31,110 nt of DNA. Source: an uncultured Clostridia bacterium (GTDB lineage Bacteria; Bacillota; Clostridia; Christensenellales; UBA1242). The stretch spans positions 1 through 31,110 of the forward strand of contig CAJFOL010000086.1 of NCBI GenBank assembly GCA_904397185.1, in the 5' to 3' direction. The notes below the pieces were generated by a model. The model was not told where the DNA came from, did no database searches, and saw only the letters and a program-made list of their open reading frames with translations. Made by a program: the position numbers and the translations under genes. Positions 1-7,562 of this stretch are shown piece by piece (the stretch's first letter is position 1; every line of letters begins with the position of its first letter).

Positions 1-38
1 AAAAAGATAACTACCGATTAAACCGATAGTTATTTTTT
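1..38. terminator. Bidirectional intrinsic terminator
   Basis: Positions 7-13 (ATAACTA) pair with 27-33 (TAGTTAT), and after one mismatch two further C-G pairs close a short loop. A T-run follows on the plus strand (33-38) and an A-run (1-5) gives a T-run on the minus strand, so the hairpin can end transcription both ways. On the minus strand it would end the hydrolase transcript. From 41 to 170 I see only low-complexity A/T sequence. Confidence 0.6.
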
Positions 39-170
39 ATTTTATGCATTTTATTTAATTTTTTATTTTACATTATTTTTAATTTATTTTTAATTAATTT
101 TTTATTTTATAATAATTTAAATGTATTTTTTATTTTTTTATTTATTTTTTGCATATTTTTAGTATTATTT

Positions 171-1097
171 TTACATACAATATTTATCCAAAAATTTTGA
201 GATTACTTTTGTATACTGCTTTACATCTACGTCAATACTTTTCGTATGGGTGGCATCCTTTGCAATATAAATTGACCGTCTACTGTCAGGAAGGCAATTA
301 TATAAATTATAGACCATTGCAGTTGGAACAAAATCGTCTTTTTCGCCATGGATAAATAGCATTGGAATTTTACATTTTTTCAACTTCTCCACCATATCCA
401 CACTTTTAAGGTCTATGCCCTTTGTATTTTTGGTATAATTATAGAAAATTTTATAAAACAACTTTGCAAGTCTAGTCTTAGAATAGACGTATTTCATCTG
501 TCTGTTTGCATTGTCATAGCCACAATCTTCTATGGCACACACAACATTGTTTGGCAAGGTCTCTCCAACCATCATACAAACCGTACTCGCACCCATTGAA
601 ACACCAAAAAGGGCAATCTTATAATTGTTTTTAAGTGACAACATTTTGTCTATCCATGCAAGCAAGTCGTAATGTTCATAAAGTCCCATGGAAAAATAAT
701 CGCCTTCGCTCTCGCCGTGTGCCCTTTGGTCTATTGATAAGATATCATACCCTCTCTCTTCAAATATACATGCATAACTGTACATATCATAATTGTCTCC
801 GCCATAGCCATGCACTAAGATAACCAATTTGTCTTTTTTATTATCCTTATAGTATCCAAAAAGTTTTAAGTCATCGTTGCTGACTATGCTAATCTTTTCA
901 AAATCTTTCGAAAAATAATCTTTTATTTCTTGTTGCCTGTCAAGAGCATTTTTGCTTTTAAGTTCTATTCCCCTCTTTAATTTACCATTTCTTGACAATG
1001 CAAATCTAAAAGAAAAATAACCTATCAATAAATAAATTGTAAAAAATATTAAAATCAAAACTAAAATAGAAAAGAGAGTTATAAGAAAAAATCGCAT
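171..1097 (-). CDS. Membrane-anchored alpha/beta hydrolase
   Basis: This 308-residue serine hydrolase has an alpha/beta fold; its substrate cannot be told from sequence. Residues 4-28 form one hydrophobic segment, so the catalytic domain is probably tethered to the membrane. An oxyanion-type HGYGG motif lies at 96-100, the nucleophile is Ser167 in GVSMG, the acid is probably Asp254 in HGEKDDFVP, and the base is His284 in DATHTKS. The complete triad suggests an active enzyme. The layout resembles the YqkD/BEM46-like hydrolases of Bacillota, which are often poorly characterised esterases or peptidases. The ATG is supported by AAAGGA eight bases upstream. It lies downstream of the 305-residue gene in the same direction but is separated by about 120 bases of A/T-rich sequence, so it may be transcribed independently. 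Confidence 0.93.
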   Translation of the reverse strand: MRFFLITLFSILVLILIFFTIYLLIGYFSFRFALSRNGKLKRGIELKSKNALDRQQEIKDYFSKDFEKISIVSNDDLKLFGYYKDNKKDKLVILVHGYGGDNYDMYSYACIFEERGYDILSIDQRAHGESEGDYFSMGLYEHYDLLAWIDKMLSLKNNYKIALFGVSMGASTVCMMVGETLPNNVVCAIEDCGYDNANRQMKYVYSKTRLAKLFYKIFYNYTKNTKGIDLKSVDMVEKLKKCKIPMLFIHGEKDDFVPTAMVYNLYNCLPDSRRSIYIAKDATHTKSIDVDVKQYTKVISKFLDKYCM

Positions 1098-1143
1098 TTT
1101 TAATCCTTTTAATTATGCTAAAAATATTGCTTTTAATTATCTT

Positions 1144-1208
1144 AAAAAATTTAATTTTTATTAAATATAAATAAATTTATGCCTTTTTATTATTTAAAAA
1201 TTAAATTT
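1144..1208 (-). terminator. Possible A/T-only terminator
   Basis: A perfect 14-bp inverted repeat (1147-1160 with 1195-1208) with a 34-base loop lies just after the stop of the 305-residue gene. On the minus strand it is followed by a T-run (1144-1149). The stem has no G-C pair, so termination would be weak, and such repeats arise easily in A/T-rich DNA. Confidence 0.35.
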
Positions 1209-1217
1209 AAAAAATAT

Positions 1218-2135
1218 TTAAATAACGACCGCCTTTACACTTTCGCCGGTGTCTGCATCTTGATAAGAAAGCCAATAGCCAAACCCCTCTGGCTTATTTT
1301 CGTCAAGGGGAAACCATACAGGATAGCCTGAGAGTTCGCGTGGTGGAGTTTTTTGATATACACCAGGTACCCCATAACAAATATACTTTAAGTTGTCTTC
1401 GTCATAGATTAACCCTAAAACATAATAGTCGCCGTTGTCATCAATATTTACCTTGACCCATTTGGAATTAGGCAAAAGGTCCATTAAATAGTCTTCGCTG
1501 GGATTACTTTCAAAAAGTGAATCTATCTGCATTTTCATTTCATCGTAAAATTTAGATGAGTGAGGCTCTTCCTTATCTTCCGACACAGTGTCCATCTTTC
1601 TAGTATGTGAAAGATAAAATTTTTTATATTCGCAGTTGTCACAGTCCTTTGTACAGGTGTCAACATTCATCGCTTTGCTGATTTCTTCCTCAATTTCTGC
1701 CTTATCACTATCCTCATAGTCAATATCATATTTATCAAGGACTTTCTCGACTTCTTCCATATTTTTACTATCTTTCAAAGAATCAATCACCTGCTCAAAA
1801 ACCACTTCTTTATCTTGATAACCATCACTACAGCCATAAAGCAAAGGCTTTGGCTTGCCGTTTACAAAATTTACTATGGCACAAGAAAATTTTTCAGGAA
1901 TAGATTTTAGTTCACTTTTGAAAGTAAAAAGCATCCCAGAAGAATGTGTAAGTCCCGCCTTTGTTACACTTTTACCATCATTTATACCTAAACTTATTAT
2001 TCCCCTAGGTTCAATACCAAAATTGTATAATCTAACACGTCCATTTGCCATATCGCCATCGCATTCTATGGTTAAAACTGCCCTCTGCGACTTGTTTTCA
2101 ACACCATTTAAAACTATACTTTTCTTAGAAATCAT
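1218..2135 (-). CDS. Uncharacterised acidic protein, Clostridia-type
   Basis: I do not recognise a named family. The 305-residue protein has three parts. The N-terminal region (about 1-105) is rich in predicted beta strands. The middle (about 106-205) is very acidic and probably helical, with three close cysteines (C161, C165, C168, pattern C-x3-C-x2-C) that could bind metal or form disulfides. The C-terminal region (about 215-305) is rich in aromatic residues (KWVKVN, YICYGVPG, VWFPLD, GYWLSYQDA) and looks like a compact conserved domain. There is no signal peptide or membrane segment, so it is probably cytoplasmic. Its AGAGGTG ribosome site, five bases before the ATG, is embedded in an inverted repeat (2136-2174). 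Similar C-terminal sequences occur, from memory, in hypothetical proteins of Clostridia; this was not checked. Confidence 0.85.
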   Translation of the reverse strand: MISKKSIVLNGVENKSQRAVLTIECDGDMANGRVRLYNFGIEPRGIISLGINDGKSVTKAGLTHSSGMLFTFKSELKSIPEKFSCAIVNFVNGKPKPLLYGCSDGYQDKEVVFEQVIDSLKDSKNMEEVEKVLDKYDIDYEDSDKAEIEEEISKAMNVDTCTKDCDNCEYKKFYLSHTRKMDTVSEDKEEPHSSKFYDEMKMQIDSLFESNPSEDYLMDLLPNSKWVKVNIDDNGDYYVLGLIYDEDNLKYICYGVPGVYQKTPPRELSGYPVWFPLDENKPEGFGYWLSYQDADTGESVKAVVI

Positions 2136-2174
2136 AAAAGCACCTCTTTATATATTATACATTTAGGTGCTTTT
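2136..2174 (-). promoter_or_regulatory. Inverted repeat covering a ribosome site
   Basis: AAAAGCACCT (2136-2145) and AGGTGCTTTT (2165-2174) are perfect complements around a 19-base loop. On the minus strand the 3' arm holds the AGGTG ribosome site and ends directly at the ATG at 2135. The loop contains a TATAAT hexamer. Transcripts arriving from transketolase would fold and hide the ribosome site, while a transcript starting just after the TATAAT would lack the 5' arm and stay open. The structure also resembles a terminator. Confidence 0.5.
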
Positions 2175-2264
2175 TAATGCTTTAATTATAATGTTTATTT
2201 TTGTCAAAATTTGTCTTTTTATGTTTGAATTTCCTTGGGTGTTAAAATGTACATATATTAATTT

Positions 2265-4235
2265 TTAAGCCTCATCTTTAGAAAGTCTTTTTGTAATTTG
2301 TCTTACTATTTCTTTGGCGGTAAAACCTGCCTTTTTATAAACTTCCTGTCCATCTCCGCTTCCTTGATAATCATTTACACCAAAAACCATACCATTGTCA
2401 CCAACATACTTGTACCAAATATTATCATTTGATGCCTCAATCGCAACTTTCAATTTGGCATTTTTCTGTAGCACTTTGTTTTTATAAGCACTTGACTGCC
2501 CTTCAAAGACTTCAATGCATGGCATAGAGACAACTGATACATCATAGTGCTTTGATAACTCTTCGGCTGCGTCTAATGCAAGTCCTACTTCATACCCAGT
2601 GGCATATATCACAATGTCTGCCTCTTTTTGTGCATTTTTTATGATATAACCGCCCTGCAATGCCTCGGAAAACTTGCCTTCAACTGATGGCATACTTTGT
2701 CTTGACAATATAAATGCAACGGGGCCTAATTCTGACAAGGCATATTGATAACCTGCAATTAGTTCATTGGCATCACATGGTCTCACGACTTTAAGACCGA
2801 TGATAGAACGAAGTTGAGATAGTTGTTCGATTGGTTGATGCGATATACCATCCTTGCCAACATAAATACTATCATGTGTGAAAAAGTACATACAATTAAG
2901 TTTCATACTGCTTGCAAGTCTAATTGATGGGAGCATATAATTCGAAAATGCTAGGAATGTCGAGCAAAATGGTAGAAAATCATCATATAGACTTATACCA
3001 CTAATTATTGCTGACATTGCATGTTCTCTAACACCGAAGTGTATATTTCTGCCACGTCTGTTGACTGCATTATAATTCCCACCATTTTCTATATATGCTC
3101 GAGAAGAATGCATAACGTCAGCAGTTCCACCGACAATTTGATTTAATTTTACCGCAAATTCGTTTAGGATTACTTGGTTCATATCACGACCGCTCATGCC
3201 CTCACACTTGTATGCTAAACGAACAATTTTCTCCATATCAATCTTTTTCTTATCAAAAAAGTTGATGAACTGTCTATAAAGTTCAGGATTTGAGGTCGCA
3301 TATACAGCAAGTTCTTGATTCCAAGTCTCGTGGTTAAGTTTTCCTCTTCTTGAACTTGCCATACAATAATCACGTACGTCATTTGGAATATAAAAATTTT
3401 CAGTTATTCCAAGTTTTTTGTTGAATACTTTTAGTTCGTCTTGACTTAAGGCGACACCATGGACAGACGATGTCCCTTCTTTATCTGTCCCAATACCTAT
3501 TGTAGTCTTAAATATTACAAGTGTAGGCTTATTTGATTTTTTAGCCTTACCAATTGCCCTAGAGCAGGCATAGAAGTTATTGCCGTTTTTGCACTTTATA
3601 ACATTCCAGCCCATAGCCTTGAACTTTTTGGCTATATTTTCTCGGTTTGAAATATTTACAGAGCCATCCATAGTTACGTCATTTGAGTCATAAAGCAAAA
3701 TCAATTTATTTAAACATAGTGTGCCTGCCAAGGAGCAAGCCTCCATGGCCACACCTTCCATTAGGTCGCCATCACCTGCAAGGCAGTAGGTATAGTTGTT
3801 GATTATTGGAAAGCCCACACTATTAAAACGTTCTGCCATAATAGTCTCTGCGATTGCAAGCCCTACAGCATTTGCCACACCTTGTCCTAGTGGACCAGTT
3901 GAGACTTCAACACCATCAGTAATGCCATACTCAGGGTGACCTGGTGTGCGACTGCCAAGTTTTCTCATATCTTTTAAATCTTGAATAGTGACATCAAAGC
4001 CAAACATGGACAGAAGTGTGTAATAAACAGGACAGGCATGCCCTGCAGACAAGACAAACCTATCTCTATTTAAGAAATCTGTATCTGAAACATCAAAATT
4101 ATAGTGGTCTTTGAATAATGCCAGCATTATAGAACTTACACCAAGAGAAGCCCCTGTGTGCCCACTCCCTGCATTTGATATAATTTGAGCAGTAATTGAC
4201 TTTACATAATTTAGTGTCTTTTCTGTTATATTCAT
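2265..4235 (-). CDS. tkt: Transketolase
   Basis: Thiamine-diphosphate enzyme of the non-oxidative pentose phosphate pathway. It moves two-carbon units from ketose to aldose phosphates, linking ribose-5-phosphate and erythrose-4-phosphate supply to glycolysis. The 656 residues match full-length transketolases and are not split into two half-genes as in many Clostridia. Visible signatures are GSGHTGASLG (His26), His66 and His100, the cofactor-binding GDGDLMEG with YDSND (about 154-186), His259, the REH glutamate (E404) that activates the cofactor, THDSIYVGKDGISHQP (H454, H466) and the phosphate-binding SRQ (511-513). An AGGAGA ribosome site precedes the ATG, which overlaps the preceding gene's TGA as ATGA, implying translational coupling. 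It is the last gene of the operon beginning at 6738. Confidence 0.97.
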   Translation of the reverse strand: MNITEKTLNYVKSITAQIISNAGSGHTGASLGVSSIMLALFKDHYNFDVSDTDFLNRDRFVLSAGHACPVYYTLLSMFGFDVTIQDLKDMRKLGSRTPGHPEYGITDGVEVSTGPLGQGVANAVGLAIAETIMAERFNSVGFPIINNYTYCLAGDGDLMEGVAMEACSLAGTLCLNKLILLYDSNDVTMDGSVNISNRENIAKKFKAMGWNVIKCKNGNNFYACSRAIGKAKKSNKPTLVIFKTTIGIGTDKEGTSSVHGVALSQDELKVFNKKLGITENFYIPNDVRDYCMASSRRGKLNHETWNQELAVYATSNPELYRQFINFFDKKKIDMEKIVRLAYKCEGMSGRDMNQVILNEFAVKLNQIVGGTADVMHSSRAYIENGGNYNAVNRRGRNIHFGVREHAMSAIISGISLYDDFLPFCSTFLAFSNYMLPSIRLASSMKLNCMYFFTHDSIYVGKDGISHQPIEQLSQLRSIIGLKVVRPCDANELIAGYQYALSELGPVAFILSRQSMPSVEGKFSEALQGGYIIKNAQKEADIVIYATGYEVGLALDAAEELSKHYDVSVVSMPCIEVFEGQSSAYKNKVLQKNAKLKVAIEASNDNIWYKYVGDNGMVFGVNDYQGSGDGQEVYKKAGFTAKEIVRQITKRLSKDEA

Positions 4236-4747
4236 AATAATTCTCCTAATTTTTCGATTATTTGTTTACATGCATTTATCTTCGATTTTCTTTCAAAATA
4301 AAGTTTAATATCAGCCTTGGATGACAAAAATTCGTCCCTTGACTCATAAGAAATTTTGTTTGGAGAGGTTCTTGTCTTCTCTACTGGAAGTTTTAGATAA
4401 ATTATTATAGATTTATCAAAAAATTCATAATATTCTCTAAAAATATCAAAAGAGGTCGAAATGACTGTATTTTCAAAGTTGCTCATATTTTTTACCACAC
4501 CCCTTTCTCGTGATTTAAGATATTCATAACCGCACTTTCGTTTTATCTCTTTAGGATTGATAAGTTCGTATGCTATCATATCCTTTGTGTTGACAACATA
4601 CATATCAAGATTATCAGCAAGGATGGTCGCAACGTTTTTGCTAAACTTGTCATCTAGTGAGATTATCACAAAATTGATTATATTTTTAAATCCTTCCATA
4701 TAGATATGATAACATAAAAGATTTTTTATTACAATTAAAAATAACAA
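4232..4747 (-). CDS. Shikimate-kinase-like protein lacking a P-loop
   Basis: The fold order follows shikimate kinase: a first strand (NFVIISLDD), a helix and second strand (VATILADNLDMYVV), a lid-distal strand (IIIYLKLPVEKT) and a C-terminal KLYFERKSKINA resembling the ERxPLY motif. The catalytic parts are missing: the GxxGxGKS Walker A is replaced by SLDDKFSKN, the substrate-binding Asp pair is NTKD, and the GGG loop is STS. It is therefore unlikely to be a normal kinase and may be a pseudoenzyme. The start is uncertain. The longest frame begins with TTG at 4747 without a ribosome site, and ATG at 4699 (residue 17) fits the fold better but also lacks one. It overlaps tkt by ATGA and follows the preceding gene closely. 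Confidence 0.7.
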   Translation of the reverse strand: MLFLIVIKNLLCYHIYMEGFKNIINFVIISLDDKFSKNVATILADNLDMYVVNTKDMIAYELINPKEIKRKCGYEYLKSRERGVVKNMSNFENTVISTSFDIFREYYEFFDKSIIIYLKLPVEKTRTSPNKISYESRDEFLSSKADIKLYFERKSKINACKQIIEKLGELL

Positions 4748-4765
4748 TTGTTAATATTTTTTCAT

Positions 4766-5914
4766 TTAATCTTCAAGAATTTTTGGTGGAACACGTCTTG
4801 GATTATACTTTTGACTGAAAGGATTGTTTATCCCCCATGTAGCGATGACTAATAAGGTCGAGATTGAAATCAAAAGGGCTATATCTATGGTAGGAGTTGG
4901 TGCCTGCGAAATCAAAATATCGTCATTTGCAATTGTCATTGCATAATCGCCTAGCAAAGAAGTCTGAAGCAAATCACTTCCTATTTCATGCAGTCTATTA
5001 AGTACATCAACTGACGGCAAATCTTTGTTGCCAGCCACATACAAAAGAGCATACTTTGGTTTCACTACATTTAAAAACTCAGCAGAACTTGAGGTGTTTG
5101 AGCCGTGATGGGCAACTTTAAGCACATCCGCATTTAAATAATCTCCATAATTTTCAATCAAGGTATGTTCTATTTCGCTGTTGGCATCTCCCATAAACAA
5201 AAATTTCTTTGTTTGATAGGTAAACATAATGACTGCACTATACTCATTGGTATCAGAATAATAATCTTCGCTTGGAGACAAAAATTCAACTCTCACTCCC
5301 CCTAAATTCATATTTATTGTGTTGTCCGTGAATATAACATCGCATTGTTTCTCGCCTATTAAGTCGACAAGTTCATGGTATGTGGCAGTCGTTGATATGC
5401 TGATATTTTCTCCATCCAATTTACTCGCTTCCTCTTCAGTATAGACCTTGGGTCTAAATACATTTTTAACGTTTATATTCTCTAAAACATTAATTGCACC
5501 ACCTATGTGGTCAGAATCGGGATGAGTCAACACCAAGAAGTCAAGGCAGTCTAATCCCTCTTGTCTTAAAAAGGCTTTTACATAGTTTGTGACGTGCTCG
5601 CCTTGGTCACGTTCGCCTGCATCTATAAGCATAGTCTGATTGTTGGGGAATTTTATTAAAGTGCTATCCCCCTGTCCTACACTTATTGCATGAATTTGAA
5701 AGTCCACTCCTTTAAATGCATCGACAATTACCACATCATAAAAATACAGCATACCTCCACACGTAAAAAATAAGACAAAAAATACTGATAAAATTAGTAC
5801 GGTTAAACTGCATCTAAAAAATGTGCTTGTACTGAAAATATAACGTCTATACTCTTGATATTTCTCTTTTGTCTTTTTTATCTTAAATTTCCAATAATAC
5901 TTATCCTTTTTCAT
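4766..5914 (-). CDS. ComEC C-terminal-like metallo-beta-lactamase protein
   Basis: A 382-residue membrane-anchored metallohydrolase. A basic cytoplasmic N-terminus is followed by a membrane segment (about 35-60). The metallo-beta-lactamase domain (about 72-335) carries VGQGDST, the metal-binding HPDSDH (His131, Asp133, Asp135, His136), MGDAN (from 241) and HHGS (269-272). A second hydrophobic segment (about 343-360) ends in a short basic tail. This arrangement matches the extracytoplasmic nuclease-like domain of ComEC/Rec2, but the polytopic competence channel is absent, so it is not a DNA-uptake channel. The substrate is unknown; nuclease or phosphodiesterase activity would fit the family. 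It starts within an ATGA overlap with the patatin gene and shows no ribosome site of its own, suggesting coupled translation. Confidence 0.9.
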   Translation of the reverse strand: MKKDKYYWKFKIKKTKEKYQEYRRYIFSTSTFFRCSLTVLILSVFFVLFFTCGGMLYFYDVVIVDAFKGVDFQIHAISVGQGDSTLIKFPNNQTMLIDAGERDQGEHVTNYVKAFLRQEGLDCLDFLVLTHPDSDHIGGAINVLENINVKNVFRPKVYTEEEASKLDGENISISTTATYHELVDLIGEKQCDVIFTDNTINMNLGGVRVEFLSPSEDYYSDTNEYSAVIMFTYQTKKFLFMGDANSEIEHTLIENYGDYLNADVLKVAHHGSNTSSSAEFLNVVKPKYALLYVAGNKDLPSVDVLNRLHEIGSDLLQTSLLGDYAMTIANDDILISQAPTPTIDIALLISISTLLVIATWGINNPFSQKYNPRRVPPKILED

Positions 5915-6738
5915 TTTATAATTGTTATATCACTAGGAAAAACTTTTAATTTATGTTTCCTCTTCTTTGCAAATATTTCTTTTATTTGTGGCATAACGTC
6001 AATAGCGGCTTTATACCCCTCTTCTATCATATCATCCATGCCGTCAGTCTTGGTAGATTTAAAACGTTTTGTCTCAGGTGCAATGATAACATCAGAATTT
6101 ACATACCCTCGCACAGCATTACTTTTCATGAGTATCCTGATTGAACAACTCAGCACATCCAAAACTTTTGTGCTTTCTGTCCCGTATGTTCGAGACTTGT
6201 TTACGTCAACAGATATCACATAGTCGCACCCAAAATATCTTGGCACGTCCGCTGGAATAGTGTTCTGCAATCCTCCATCACATAAAATCATATCATCATA
6301 AATTACTGGTGTAAATACCCCTGGAACGGCACAACTGCCCATAACCGCTTTGGCTAGATTGCCTTTTGCAAGACAAATTTCCTTTGTGGACTTAATATCC
6401 ACCGCTACTGCCGCAAAAGGAATCTTTAAATCTTCTATATTTATATCGCCAAGTTGCTCCTTGATTATATCTCCTACACCATCAATTTTGGATGGAGTAA
6501 AAGGTATGATATTACGTCTTATATCCTTTTCTCTTATGTTTTTTACAATCTCGTACATTTGATTATAGGTATAACCTGCCGCATAAAATGCACCAGCAAG
6601 TGACCCCGCACTTGTGCCTGCTACAAAATCAAATTTTAAACCGAACTCTTCAAAGGCTTTAATGGCACCGAGATGAGAAAAGCCTCGTGTTCCACCACCG
6701 CCAAATGCTATACCAATTTTGATTTTTTTGCCAAACAT
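5911..6738 (-). CDS. rssA: Patatin-like phospholipase, RssA type
   Basis: A 275-residue patatin-family serine hydrolase, expected to cleave acyl esters of phospholipids near the membrane. The oxyanion loop GGGGTRGFSHLG lies at 13-24, the nucleophile is Ser43 in GTSAG, and the catalytic aspartate is Asp154 in DGGLQNTIP; together they form the Ser-Asp dyad. There is no signal peptide or membrane segment, so the protein is probably cytoplasmic or peripheral. The start has an excellent AAGGAG site. It is the first gene of the operon, with a promoter-like TATAAT about 60 bases upstream. The family is common in Bacillota but its exact substrate is rarely known; the symbol reflects family similarity, not proven function. 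Confidence 0.93.
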   Translation of the reverse strand: MFGKKIKIGIAFGGGGTRGFSHLGAIKAFEEFGLKFDFVAGTSAGSLAGAFYAAGYTYNQMYEIVKNIREKDIRRNIIPFTPSKIDGVGDIIKEQLGDINIEDLKIPFAAVAVDIKSTKEICLAKGNLAKAVMGSCAVPGVFTPVIYDDMILCDGGLQNTIPADVPRYFGCDYVISVDVNKSRTYGTESTKVLDVLSCSIRILMKSNAVRGYVNSDVIIAPETKRFKSTKTDGMDDMIEEGYKAAIDVMPQIKEIFAKKRKHKLKVFPSDITIIK

Positions 6739-6799
6739 AAAAACTCCTTAAAACTCCTGTAAAGTATATTTAAATAAGGATTTAATTTACCTATATAGT

Positions 6800-6827
6800 A
6801 TTATAACCTAAAATTTCTAAAAAACAA
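6800..6827 (-). promoter_or_regulatory. Promoter of the rssA-tkt operon
   Basis: On the minus strand TTGTTT (6827-6822) and a perfect TATAAT (6805-6800) are separated by 16 bases, about 60 bases before the patatin start. The -35 box is only fair, in an A/T-rich region where such matches arise by chance. Confidence 0.5.
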
Positions 6828-6860
6828 AACAATATTTTTAAAATAAAAATAAAAAAACAC

Positions 6861-6889
6861 TTGCAAAAGAAAGAAAAATTTGCTACAAT
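6861..6889 (+). promoter_or_regulatory. Promoter of tRNA-Glu
   Basis: TTGCAA (6861-6866) and TACAAT (6884-6889) are spaced by 17 bases. Transcription would start near 6896, about ten bases before the mature tRNA. Confidence 0.75.
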
Positions 6890-6905
6890 AATATAGTCAA
6901 ATTAT

Positions 6906-6980
6906 GGCCTCATGGTCAAGCGGTTAAGACGCAGCCCTCTCACGGCTGAATCAGGGGTTCGATTCCCCTTGAGGCTACCA
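6906..6980 (+). tRNA. tRNA-Glu (anticodon CTC)
   Basis: A complete 75-base cloverleaf. The acceptor arm GGCCTCA pairs with TGAGGCT through a G-T first pair. The anticodon stem CAGCC/GGCTG holds the loop CTCTCAC, giving anticodon CTC for GAG codons. The T arm GGGG-TTCGATT-CCCC is canonical and the CCA end is encoded. It is the only RNA gene I see and it runs on the plus strand, opposite to its neighbours. Its last 18 bases are repeated at 7095-7112. Confidence 0.95.
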
Positions 6981-7030
6981 TGTTTAATTAATATAAATTC
7001 AAAATTAGATAACATAAAAACAAAAAAAGA

Positions 7031-7112
7031 TAGTAGGGAATCGAACCCTTGGGTTCGCGGGGTCCCCGAAAATCGCAAGATTTTTGGGGTATGGTTCCCC
7101 TTGAGGCTACCA
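7031..7112 (+). repeat. tRNA-Glu 3' fragment joined to a palindrome
   Basis: Bases 7095-7112 repeat the last 18 bases of tRNA-Glu exactly. With 7086-7094 they form a T-arm-like stem GGGG/CCCC around a changed seven-base loop, TATGGTT. Just before is an 11-bp stem, CCCCGAAAATC (7064-7074) with GATTTTTGGGG (7079-7089), with one G-T pair and a GCAA tetraloop. Bases 7036-7048 are the exact reverse complement of the tRNA T arm (6955-6967), and 7042-7057 form a further small hairpin. It is not a functional tRNA because it has no D or anticodon arm. It could be an attachment-site remnant or a tRNA-derived repeat element. Confidence 0.6.
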
Positions 7113-7183
7113 CAGAAAAATCAGTCGAACACCTACATTGGTATTGCAAGTTTAAAAGGCATAATCTACGGACTGATTATATT

Positions 7184-7220
7184 AAAATAAGGCAGTTATA
7201 AAAATTAACTGTCTTATTTT
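7184..7220. terminator. Bidirectional terminator
   Basis: AAAATAAGGCAGTTA (7184-7198) pairs along 15 positions with TAACTGTCTTATTTT (7206-7220), with one G-T pair and a seven-base loop. A/T-rich outer arms give a T-run in both directions. It lies between the plus-strand tRNA unit and the minus-strand small membrane gene, where one shared terminator would be expected. The gene-free stretch 6981-7304 holds this and the tRNA-derived repeat. Confidence 0.75.
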
Positions 7221-7304
7221 GTTATATAAAAACACTAATAACAATTTTATTGTTATACTAAAATCAATTTTATCATTATTCTTAAATCATTTTTGTTGCT
7301 ACAC

Positions 7305-7562
7305 TTAAATCATAACAACGATGATTACTATTGATGCAATGATAGACACTGCCAAAAGGACTAAACTTACTATCAATGATGCATTGCCAATCTTCATTTT
7401 GTTGAGTTTTCTTTGGTAAACGGCAAAATTTATGCTACTAAGCAGGCATGATGTCAAGAATATAAATGCAAGACCATAAAATGCAATGGTACCAATTAAT
7501 GACAAAATAGGAAAACTTGTCTCGCCATCACCGAGTTGTGTGCAAGCATATTTTGTAAACAT
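7305..7562 (-). CDS. Small membrane protein, C-terminal part (frameshifted)
   Basis: An 85-residue frame with two long hydrophobic segments (about 19-47 and 60-84) separated by a short basic loop (YQRKLNKMKIGN). This resembles the repeated helix-loop-helix of DUF4190-type membrane proteins. The first in-frame ATG (7562) has no convincing ribosome site. The N-terminal neighbour at 7496-7726 ends its membrane segment just where this frame becomes plausible, one register away, so the two are probably halves of one protein of about 140 residues. Function unknown. Confidence 0.5.
   Translation of the reverse strand: MFTKYACTQLGDGETSFPILSLIGTIAFYGLAFIFLTSCLLSSINFAVYQRKLNKMKIGNASLIVSLVLLAVSIIASIVIIVVMI

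Noticed and set aside
40..170. Repetitive TTTTATTT-like sequence near the left edge
   Set aside because: Irregular low-complexity A/T sequence with no consistent unit; not a CRISPR array or ordered repeat.
5911..5914. Possible recoding of TGA as tryptophan, as in Mollicutes
   Set aside because: TGA ends genes at ATGA overlaps here and tryptophan uses TGG, so the code is standard.
6912..7190. Plus-strand open frame of 92 codons
   Set aside because: It begins inside tRNA-Glu and runs through the tRNA-derived repeat; its residues are translated tRNA sequence and there is no ribosome site.
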